Origin: Pseudoruminococcus sp964385235
GTDB lineage: Bacteria > Bacillota > Clostridia > Oscillospirales > Acutalibacteraceae
DNA: 49,540 nucleotides
Direction: 5' to 3'
Assembly (NCBI GenBank): GCA_964385235.1
Contig: CAYLOD010000003.1
Location: 1 to 49,540, forward strand
A program made the position numbers and the translations under genes. Numbering within the stretch: position 1 is the first letter of the stretch; each line of letters begins with the position of its first letter. Under the pieces are notes generated by a model. That model ran no database searches, was not told where the DNA came from, and saw only the letters and a program-made list of their open reading frames with translations. Below, one piece after another: positions 8,495 to 15,859 of this stretch.

Positions 8495-8514
8495 TATGGG
8501 GCGCCGGCCCCATA
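8495..8514. terminator. palindrome between convergent genes
   Basis: Perfect 8-bp inverted repeat TATGGGGC / GCCCCATA with a 4-base loop, lying in the 32-bp gap between the stops of the pseudouridine synthase (8487) and the lipoprotein (8520). No U-tract follows on either strand, so it may be a weak terminator or an mRNA 3' end protector. Its core resembles the GATGGG-type units at 6-155. Confidence 0.5.
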
Positions 8515-8519
8515 GGGAA

Positions 8520-8939
8520 CTATCTTGATGTGCTGTTTGAACTGTTATTGCTATTGACGTTGCTTCCGCCCATAATGTCCTCAGCTCCGTCCATAACACC
8601 GCTGACAGCGTCCTCCGCGCCGCTGACAACACCGCTGACAGCGTCCTCCGCGCCGCTTACCACACCGCTGACGACGTCCTCCGCGCCGCTGACAACATCG
8701 CTGACAGCATTTTCACTGTCGCCTATGAAACCGTTTCCGTCGGTGACTGTTCCGTTATTTGTTCCGCCGTTATTTGTGCTGCCGCCCGTTCCGTTATCGG
8801 TTACGCTGTTAGTTCCGCTGCCGCTTGACGTGCTGTTTGTATCCGATGACGCACTGCCGCCGTTGTTACCGTTTCCGCAGGCGGCAAGGCTAACCGTGAG
8901 AAGTGCCATAGTTAAAATCGCAACAAGCTTTTTTTTCAT
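8520..8939 (-). CDS. small lipoprotein with hendecad repeats
   Basis: A 139-residue secreted lipoprotein of unknown function. It has a Lys-rich N-terminus, a hydrophobic core and a lipobox ending LAAC, so it should be lipid-anchored on the outer face of the membrane. A Gly/Ser/Asn/Thr-rich linker covers residues about 24-75. Then come four 11-residue units of the form VVSGAEDAVSG (the last degenerate), predicted to be an amphipathic helix, and a Ser/Asn tail. The underlying DNA has a 33-bp period. Start at ATG 8939 (MKKK) is favoured because AAGGAG sits nine bases before it; an ATG two codons earlier is too close. Confidence 0.75.
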   Translation of the reverse strand: MKKKLVAILTMALLTVSLAACGNGNNGGSASSDTNSTSSGSGTNSVTDNGTGGSTNNGGTNNGTVTDGNGFIGDSENAVSDVVSGAEDVVSGVVSGAEDAVSGVVSGAEDAVSGVMDGAEDIMGGSNVNSNNSSNSTSR

Positions 8940-9175
8940 CTGCATTATCTCCTTAATAAGATATTTACTGAAAATTATTTTAAAGCCTCAGCCGGGGATA
9001 ATCCCGGTTTAATGCTTTTCCTGCACAGCGCCGCGTGAGCTTTATGCTGAATCATGCGGTGCTTTTATTATCATTCGCAATTTCTTACAAATTATCAAAA
9101 TTATAAACAGACAAGCAAAAAATTTTTATCCCCGCATAAAGATTATTACTGAACATTTTCATGCGGAGGCGCGTT

Positions 9176-9865
9176 ATGCTTGACTTTATACTAAGATTAT
9201 TTAATCAGTTTTCAACGTTTTTCATTCTTCATGTTACCGGCGGCGGATCCTTTCCGAAGCCGCTGTCAGCCAGGGAGGAGCGTGAATACCTGATAAAATG
9301 GAAAAACGGAGATATTAACGCGAGAAATAAGCTTGTCGAGCACAATCTGCGTCTTGTCGCGCATATAGCCAAAAAATACTACGCTTCATGCAGTGATACC
9401 GACGAGCTTGTTTCAATCGGTACTATCGGGCTTATAAAGGCGGTAAACACCTTTGATCCGGACAAAAATATCCGCCTTTCAAGCTATGCCTCAAGGTGTA
9501 TCGAGAACGAGGTTCTGATGTATTTCAGAAACGGCAAGAAGTCATCTCAGGATATATCGCTTGACGACGCGATAGATTCGGACAGCGACGGGAACAAGCT
9601 GACTTTAATGGATATTATATCTGCGGATGACGACTTTGTAGATGATATTGACATCAAACTTAAAAGCGAAAAGCTGCAAAAATACATTTACGAGGTACTC
9701 ACTCCGCGGGAAAGGCTTGTAATAACGCTGCGGTACGGACTTAACGGGCACGATCCTCTGACACAGCGTGAGATCGCGAAAAAGCTCAATATATCACGAT
9801 CATATGTCAGCCGCATCGAGAAAAAAGCACTCGAGGATCTCAAAAAAAGATTTGACAAGGGATAG
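9176..9865 (+). CDS. sigK: RNA polymerase sporulation sigma factor sigma-K
   Basis: Late mother-cell sigma factor. The 229 residues start at ATG 9176, seven bases after GGAGG (9164-9168). A hydrophobic N-terminal stretch (about 20 residues) resembles the pro-sequence removed by the SpoIVFB protease. Region 2 contains NLRLVAHIAKKYY and IGTIGLIKAVNTFDP, with CIENEVLMYFR next; region 4 has LTPRERLVITLRYGL and the helix-turn-helix TQREIAKKLNISRSYVSRIE. The reading frame is continuous, so there is no skin element. The dipicolinate synthase genes follow directly. Distinguished from sigma-E at 44000 by its different N-terminus and lack of a neighbouring spoIIGA. Confidence 0.9.
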   Translation: MLDFILRLFNQFSTFFILHVTGGGSFPKPLSAREEREYLIKWKNGDINARNKLVEHNLRLVAHIAKKYYASCSDTDELVSIGTIGLIKAVNTFDPDKNIRLSSYASRCIENEVLMYFRNGKKSSQDISLDDAIDSDSDGNKLTLMDIISADDDFVDDIDIKLKSEKLQKYIYEVLTPRERLVITLRYGLNGHDPLTQREIAKKLNISRSYVSRIEKKALEDLKKRFDKG

Positions 9866-9902
9866 GCGATTTCCCCGCCGCGATAAATTTAAACGGCTTT
9901 TG

Positions 9903-9931
9903 ACACCTTAATTTTTCCTCGTCATAGTATG
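9903..9931 (+). promoter_or_regulatory. possible sigma-K promoter of dpaAB
   Basis: ACA at 9903-9905, a 17-bp spacer, and CATAGTATG at 9923-9931 fit the sigma-K pattern (AC-containing -35, CATAnnnTA-like -10). The predicted start near 9938 leaves the GGGAGG ribosome site at 9951-9956 and TTG 9965 in the transcript, and excludes ATG 9929, which lies inside the -10 element. The spoVF (dpaAB) operon of Bacillus is sigma-K dependent. Confidence 0.45.
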
Positions 9932-9964
9932 TACTATCAAGTAAAATTGCGGGAGGTAATTTTC

Positions 9965-10900
9965 TTGTTAAGCAACAATGTTTTTTGTGTTATCGGAGGA
10001 GATTTGCGGCAGCTTTACTGTGCTCAGGCTATCGCAAATGATGGATATACAGTATATGCTTCGTGTTTTGAGGAATGCGGTGTCGAATTTTCTTTTGAAG
10101 AGCCTGATGTCAGAAAAGCTGTAAGGAAATCGGATACCATCATTCTTCCGCTGCCTGTGACAAAGGACGGAATTACCCTTAATACACCGTTTGGAAAAGG
10201 CTCGATAATACTTGACGATACATTCGCACGACTATGTACAGGGAAAAAGGTTTTNNNNNNNNNNCCGGGAAGACAAAAAGCAGCGCAAAGGTTAGCGTTT
10301 TGCGGAATGAAGGAGCGTTTGCTTTCGACAAGCGCTCTATGGAATTCGAGCCTCGTTTTTGATTACTCAATGCGTGAGGATTTTGCCGTCATGAACGCCG
10401 TCCCGACAAGTGAGGGAGCTATCGAATGCGCTATGCGTGAATACACCGGAACAATAAACGGCTCACGCTGTCTTGTGGCCGGCTATGGGAGGATCGGGCG
10501 TGTCCTTTCCTCTATGCTTAAGGGAATCGGCGCGGAGGTATACGTCAGCGCGAGAAAAAAGAGTGATATGGCGTACATTCGTGCGGCAGGCATGACGCCG
10601 CTGAATACCGGAGAGCTTTCGCGCTTACCGAAAAGCCTCGCTCAGTTTGACTTGATATTTAATACAGTTCCGTTTATGATTTTTGATTCGCGCACACTTG
10701 CGCGGGTTGTGCCCGCGTCTGCCGGCACGATAATTATTGACTTGGCTTCTCTGCCGGGCGGGGTGGATCTTGAGGCTTGTGAACGCTTGGGTATACGGGC
10801 TGTGCGCGCGCTCTCCCTGCCCGGACGTGTTGCGCCGCGAGCCGCGGGTGAAATCATAAAGAACGCTGTTTATAATATAACAGAGGAGGATTTACGGTGA
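9965..10900 (+). CDS. dpaA: dipicolinate synthase subunit A, interrupted by an assembly gap
   Basis: With DpaB it oxidises dihydrodipicolinate (a lysine-pathway intermediate) to dipicolinic acid, the major spore core solute; made in the mother cell. Start: TTG 9965, eight bases after GGGAGG. The N-terminus reads VFCVIGGDLRQLYCAQAIA; the C-terminal dehydrogenase-like domain has LVAGYGRIGRVLSSMLKGIG, NTVPFMIFDSRTLA and LPGRVAPRAAGEII. A 10-N gap follows GKKVF. Although the frame happens to stay open, the roughly 30 residues after the gap (from PGRQKAAQR to about WNSSLV) have no counterpart in the family; recognisable sequence resumes at FDYSMREDFAVMNAVPT. The protein as written is probably wrong between residues 97 and 135. 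Confidence 0.88.
   Translation: MLSNNVFCVIGGDLRQLYCAQAIANDGYTVYASCFEECGVEFSFEEPDVRKAVRKSDTIILPLPVTKDGITLNTPFGKGSIILDDTFARLCTGKKVXXXXPGRQKAAQRLAFCGMKERLLSTSALWNSSLVFDYSMREDFAVMNAVPTSEGAIECAMREYTGTINGSRCLVAGYGRIGRVLSSMLKGIGAEVYVSARKKSDMAYIRAAGMTPLNTGELSRLPKSLAQFDLIFNTVPFMIFDSRTLARVVPASAGTIIIDLASLPGGVDLEACERLGIRAVRALSLPGRVAPRAAGEIIKNAVYNITEEDLR
10255..10264. other. 10-N scaffold gap inside dpaA
   Basis: Ten Ns of nominal length. The sequence on the right side, about 10265-10358, does not encode the expected DpaA residues and may be a misjoined contig end. Confidence 0.95.
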
Positions 10901-11484
10901 CACGCAAAACCGTGGGATATGCCATGTGCGGTTCCTTCTGCACCTTTTCACGGGCAATCCCTCAGATAGACGCGCTTATAGCCGCGGGCTATGACGTGCT
11001 CCCGATCATGTCATATAATGCTGCAACGACGGATACACGATTTGGCAAAGCGCATGACTTTATCGAAGAAATTGAAGCTAAAACAAAACGGAAGATCATA
11101 TTGACCGTAAAGGACGCGGAGCCTATCGGTCCCAAGGGAATAACGGATATTATGATTATCTCTCCATGCACAGGCAACACGGTTTCAAAGCTTGCTTACG
11201 GAATAACGGACACGCCTGTGACCATGGCGGCAAAGTCGCATCTCCGTCAGGAAAAGCCACTCGTATTAGCTATCGCGACCAATGACGCGCTCGGCGCCTC
11301 TGCTCAAAGCATCGGCAGAATGCTCAATACGCGGCACGTCTTTTTTGTTCCGCTTTCTCAGGACGCCCCCACAAAAAAGCCCAAATCTCTTGTAGCGCAT
11401 TTTGAAATGATTCCCGAAACAATAGAGGCCGCGCTCTCCGGCAGGCAGATACAGCCGGTTTTTGCCGCCCCGGGTGAGCTTTAG
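10897..11484 (+). CDS. dpaB: dipicolinate synthase subunit B
   Basis: Flavoprotein-like partner of DpaA in dipicolinate synthesis; 195 residues of the UbiX/Dfp flavoprotein fold. Visible motifs are GYAMCGSFCTF at the N-terminus, ISPCTGNTVSKLAYGITDTPV near residues 88-108, and AIATNDALGASAQSIGRML near 125-145. It starts at GTG 10897 and overlaps the dpaA stop by four bases (GTGA), preceded by GAGGA, so the two subunits are translationally coupled. No good plus-strand terminator follows; the hairpin at 11547-11581 has its T run on the other strand. Confidence 0.93.
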   Translation: MTRKTVGYAMCGSFCTFSRAIPQIDALIAAGYDVLPIMSYNAATTDTRFGKAHDFIEEIEAKTKRKIILTVKDAEPIGPKGITDIMIISPCTGNTVSKLAYGITDTPVTMAAKSHLRQEKPLVLAIATNDALGASAQSIGRMLNTRHVFFVPLSQDAPTKKPKSLVAHFEMIPETIEAALSGRQIQPVFAAPGEL

Positions 11485-11540
11485 CGGCGTCAGCTCCGGC
11501 GCGCCTTGACTGTAAAATAAGCGAAAGCAAATATCCTGAT

Positions 11541-11581
11541 AAAAAAAGCTTCACTCAAGGAGATTTTCCCTGAGTGAAGCT
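11541..11581 (-). terminator. terminator of the uvrB-parE-parC operon
   Basis: A perfect 11-bp stem AGCTTCACTCA (11547-11557) / TGAGTGAAGCT (11571-11581), followed in the minus direction by seven T residues (A run at 11541-11547 on the plus strand). It lies 15 bp past the parC stop codon. Confidence 0.88.
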
Positions 11582-11595
11582 GTAACTTTGCGCTT

Positions 11596-13752
11596 TTAAA
11601 ACTTAAGCTGTTCGCCTGATGTTTCTCCGGCCGCCGGCATAAAGCCCGCCGACGGCAGCGTCTTGGTTCTATATCTGTTCGGTGTTTGGAGCATACCCTC
11701 GAGGTAAGGCTCGGCGGATATTACCCTGTGTCCTTTCCTCTGCTTAAATACGGCAACACCCTGAGTATTCCTTGTGGTCTTTGAGGTGACAGCGCCTGTA
11801 TGGAGCAGAAGCATTCGGCCTGATGAGGATTTCATGAGAATTTCGCTGTCCTCGTCATTCACAAATACTATCGCGGCAAGCTTTTCCCTGTCGCTGTATG
11901 CGCCCGTAAGCTTTTTACGGTTTGTTTTGGTTTCATATGCTTTAAGATTTACCTTCGCGGCCTTTCCGTTCTCGAAGAAGAAGAATACATACCCCGTGTA
12001 GTCGGTGGTCGCGACCATATAAATTGCGTTTTCGCCCTCGTCCATTCCGAGCTTTGCGGGGATATATTCGCCGAGCACGCTTGCCTTTGTGTCGGAAAAT
12101 TCGTAAGCCTTTGTCTTATACACCTGCGCCCTGTCGCTGAAGAACAGCAGGTCGGTATTGTTCATTGATTCCTGCGACTGGGTTATAAAGTCGTCATCTT
12201 TGAGTTTCTGCTCACCGCCCATTCTCAGCGAAAGCGGAGTTATTTTCTTAAAATATCCTTCACGCGTAAAGAAAAGGTTGACAGGATAGTCGGGTATTTC
12301 CTCGACCACATCTTCATCTACTATATCCTGAGCGTAGATAATCATACTTTTTCTCGGCTGGCCGTATTTCTCGGCTATTGATGTAAGCTCCTTGATTATG
12401 ATATTCTTTATCTTGGTTTTGCTCGCTATTATGGCCCTAAGCTCGGTTATGTCATTTTCAAGGCTTTCGGTTTCCTGTGTGCGCTTAATTATATATTCAC
12501 GGTTCAGGTGCCGCAGCTTTATCTCCGCGACATATTCAGCCTGTGTTTCGTCTATACCGAATCCTATCATGAGGTTAGGCACGACATCGGCTTCCTCCTC
12601 GGTTTCGCGTATTATCCTTATAGCCTTGTCAATATCGAGCAGTATCTTCTCAAGCCCCTTGAGAAGATGGAGCTTATCCTCCTTTTTATGAAGGTCAAAA
12701 TGCGTCCTGCGTTTTACACATTCAATGCGGAACGCAGTCCACTCGTCCAGAAGTTCCCGTACCCCCATAACGCGCGGTACACCGGCTATAAGTACATTAA
12801 AATTGCACGAGAAGCTGTCCTCAAGCGTAGTCATCTTATACAGCTTTTTCATAAGCTTGTCGGGATCCGCGCCGCGCTTCAGGTCTATCGTGATTTTAAG
12901 ACCGTCTATACCCGTTTCATCTCTTATGTCGGCTATCTCTTTGATTTTTCCGAGCTTTACGAGGTCTATGACCTTTTCTATTATGACCTCTAAGGTCGTC
13001 GTCGGAGGAATACTTGTAATATCAATGCAGTTTTCAAGCTTGTCATAGCTGTATCGCGAACGAACCTTTATACTGCCCCGGCCTGTGCGGTAAATCTCGT
13101 CAATGATTTTCTTATCATAAATTATCTGACCGCCGCCGGGGAAGTCCGGCGCTATCAGGGTCGATGAAATATCGTGGTTTTCGTCGCGCATGAGGGCTAT
13201 CGTCGTTTCACATACCTCACGGAGATTAAACGGGCAGATGGAGCTTGCCATACCGACGGCGATACCCGTGTTCGCGTTGATAAGTACAGATGGAAAAGCC
13301 GCGGGCAAAAGCGTGGGCTCCTTTAATGTATTATCATAGTTATCCGCGAAGTCAACGGTATCCTTGTCAATATCTCTGAAAAGCTCCTCGCAGATCGGAT
13401 CAAGCCGCGCCTCCGTATATCTTGACGCCGCCCATGCCATATCANNNNNNNNNNCCAAAGTTCCCATTGATTTATCTCCCCTCAATACCTCCTCTCGGGT
13501 TTGTGAAGGAACTAAAGATTTCATCAAACACATGCAAGATATTCACGCAGAAGTATACAGCAGCTTTCTGTGCGAGGGTTTAAAGCCGTCTATCTCAGGA
13601 ATGGCTCTCGACAAAATAACGCTCATGGCATAGGGCATATAGTTTTCCTCTATAGTCGAGGCTATCTTCTGTTCTACTATCTCACCTGCTCCCGCGATGT
13701 ATCCGTGCGGCTTAGGGACGGTATAGGGAGAGGATTTCTTCTTTCTTGCCAT
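11596..13752 (-). CDS. parC: type IIA topoisomerase subunit A (ParC/GyrA-like), broken by an assembly gap
   Basis: DNA-breaking subunit of topoisomerase IV or a second gyrase. The N-terminus (ATG 13752) has IEENYMPYAMSVILSRAIP and DGFKPSHRKLLYT, then the frame is lost. After the gap it resumes at DMAWAASRYTEARL, where the Tyr of RYTEA is the catalytic residue. LINANTGIAVGMASSICPFN follows, and a C-terminal beta-pinwheel-like region covers about the last 250 residues. No GyrA-box (QRRGGKG type) is seen, which favours ParC over GyrA. About 58 family residues should lie between LLYT and DMAW, but only some 100 bases with a stop and ten Ns are present. It follows the subunit B gene by 77 bp. The break is probably an assembly fault, not a real mutation. 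Confidence 0.85.
13445..13454. other. 10-N scaffold gap inside parC
   Basis: Ten Ns of nominal length next to about 95 bp (13455-13549) that do not encode the expected ParC residues. On the minus strand the bases flanking the gap could still spell the GNFG of the usual KGNFGKVYSRDMA-like stretch, in which case the true gap would be nearer 15 bases and the misfit lies upstream. Confidence 0.95.
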
Positions 13753-13829
13753 ATTTTATATATCATACCTTTCATATATCAGGCGCTCGTTTGTGACCAT
13801 AGTTTTTTTAAAATTATGTTACTGAGCTG

Positions 13830-15815
13830 TCAGCTTACGTCTATATTATCAATATACTCCGCGCCGTGCTCGATAATGTATTCCTTTCTTCCGTTAAGAT
13901 TATCACCGAGAAGTATATCGAATATTTCGCTCGTCTTCTGCGCGTCGTCGGGCATGACCTTTATCAGTCTGCGCGTAGCGGGATTCATGGTTGTAAGGCT
14001 CATCATATCCGGCTCATTCTCACCTAATCCCTTTGAACGCTGGACAGTGAACTTTTTATCGCCTATTTTCCTGATAAATTCCTCTTTTTCGGATTCCGTA
14101 TATGCGAAGTACACCTCGTCCTTTGTATTTATCTCATACAGCGGCGACTCGGCAATATATACCTTTCCCTCCTCGATCAACGTCGGTGTGAGGCGGTAAA
14201 GCATAGTTAGCAGAAGCGTTCTGATCTGAAAGCCATCGACATCGGCATCTGTACAAAGAATGACCTTGCACCAGCGCAGACTGTTCAGATCGAACGACGA
14301 CAAGTCCCTGTTCGCCTTAGACTTGACCTCCACTCCGCAGCCGAGGACCTTTAAAAGGTCGGTTATTATCTCGTTTTTGAATATCTTGTCATAGTCCGCT
14401 TTCAGGCAGTTAAGGATTTTACCCCTTATGGGGATAATAGCCTGAAAATCGGGGTCGCGAGCCTGCTTGCAGGCGCCGAGAGCGGAATCTCCCTCAACTA
14501 TAAAGACCTCTCTCTTTTCAACGTCCCTGCTTCTGCAGTCCACAAACTTTGCGACCCTGCCCGTCATATCCATATTGCCTGTGAGCTTTTTCTTTATATT
14601 AAGCCTTGTTTTTTCGGCGTCCTCACGGCTGCGCTTGTTTATTAAAACCTGATTTGCTATCTTTTCCGCGTCGAGCGGATTCTCTATGAAGTATATCTCA
14701 AGCTGATGGCGCAGAAATTCCGTCATAGCGTCCTGAATGCCCTTGTTTGTAATAGCCTTTTTGGTCTGGTTCTCATATGAGGTTATGCTTGAGAATGAGG
14801 ATATAACTATTACAAGACAATCCTCCACATCGGAAAAGGTTATCCTGCTTTCATTTTTTGTGTACTTTGAGTTCTGCTTGAGATACGCGTCTATCTGATA
14901 TACAAAGGCGTTTCTCACGGCTTTGTCGGGCGCGCCCCCATGCTCAAGCCAGCTTGAATTATGATAATATTCCGTGCGGCTCACCTTGTTGGAAAACGCC
15001 AGTGCGACATTTATTTTGGCTCTGTATTCCGGCTTGTCGTCCCTATCCCTTACGGTGCGTTCCGTCTGCCAAGTCTGAACCTGTGTCATACCGTTATCAC
15101 CGATAAGCTCAGTGACGTGGTCGGTGATTCCGTTTTCATATTTGAACTCTGTCGTTTCAAATTCGCGTCCGACCTGATTGCGTAAAACAAATGTAACTCC
15201 GGCGTTGACTATCGCCTGACGCCTTATTGTGTCAATGTAATAATCCTTACTTATATCAATATCCGTAAAAACCTGCAGGTCCGGGCGCCAGCGTATTCTT
15301 GTACCCGTATCCCTTCTGGAATATTTTTCACGTTTCAGACCGCCGACGTTTTCGCCATGCTCAAAATGCAGAGTGAACCGCTCTCCGTCACGGCGAATAT
15401 CGACGTCCATATATTCGGACGAATATTGTGTTGAGCAAAGACCGAGACCGTTCAGTCCGAGGGAATATTCATAGCTTTCCGCGTCGTTGTTATTGAACTT
15501 GCCGCCCGCGTAAAGTTCGCAGAAAACAAGCTCCCAGTTGAACCGCTCCTCGTTTTTATTGTAATCAACGGGAATACCTCGCCCGAAGTCCTCGATCTCG
15601 ATCGATTTATCGGCATATCGTGTTATTATTATTTTATTTCCGTACCCCTCGCGCGCTTCATCTATGGAGTTTGACAGAATTTCAAACACCGAATGCTGAC
15701 AGCCTTCTATGCCGTCCGAGCCGAAAATGACTGCGGGGCGCTTTCGTACCCTGTCCGCTCCTTTCAGAGATGATATACTTTCATTACCGTATGCCTGTGT
15801 ATCTTTCTTTGCCAA
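13830..15815 (-). CDS. parE: type IIA topoisomerase subunit B (ParE/GyrB-like), divergent
   Basis: ATPase and TOPRIM subunit pairing with the downstream subunit A. The 661 residues begin at TTG 15815 after GTGAGG. Order: GHKL ATPase with RKRPAVIFGS, the Asn-box region EILSNSIDEA, and the glycine-rich lid EIEDFGRGIPV and GLNGLGLCST. A transducer domain follows, then TOPRIM with VEGDSALGACKQARD near residue 440 and CTDADVDGFQIRTLLLTM near 530, and QRSKGLGENEPDMM near 600. The usual TOPRIM motif is EGDSAGGSAKQGRD; here Leu replaces the first conserved Gly, and HIRTL is QIRTL. The catalytic Glu and DxD acidic residues remain. Sits in an operon with uvrB (44 bp upstream) and parC. Confidence 0.88.
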   Translation of the reverse strand: MAKKDTQAYGNESISSLKGADRVRKRPAVIFGSDGIEGCQHSVFEILSNSIDEAREGYGNKIIITRYADKSIEIEDFGRGIPVDYNKNEERFNWELVFCELYAGGKFNNNDAESYEYSLGLNGLGLCSTQYSSEYMDVDIRRDGERFTLHFEHGENVGGLKREKYSRRDTGTRIRWRPDLQVFTDIDISKDYYIDTIRRQAIVNAGVTFVLRNQVGREFETTEFKYENGITDHVTELIGDNGMTQVQTWQTERTVRDRDDKPEYRAKINVALAFSNKVSRTEYYHNSSWLEHGGAPDKAVRNAFVYQIDAYLKQNSKYTKNESRITFSDVEDCLVIVISSFSSITSYENQTKKAITNKGIQDAMTEFLRHQLEIYFIENPLDAEKIANQVLINKRSREDAEKTRLNIKKKLTGNMDMTGRVAKFVDCRSRDVEKREVFIVEGDSALGACKQARDPDFQAIIPIRGKILNCLKADYDKIFKNEIITDLLKVLGCGVEVKSKANRDLSSFDLNSLRWCKVILCTDADVDGFQIRTLLLTMLYRLTPTLIEEGKVYIAESPLYEINTKDEVYFAYTESEKEEFIRKIGDKKFTVQRSKGLGENEPDMMSLTTMNPATRRLIKVMPDDAQKTSEIFDILLGDNLNGRKEYIIEHGAEYIDNIDVS

Positions 15816-15859
15816 TTTCTTTTCCTCACTTTAAATGTCATACTGAATTTACCGGGGAT

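Noticed and set aside
8530..9012. 160-codon plus-strand frame opposite the lipoprotein
   Set aside because: Its Leu/Pro/Ser repeat is the reverse reading of the 33-bp lipoprotein repeats; the minus strand has a lipobox and a ribosome site.
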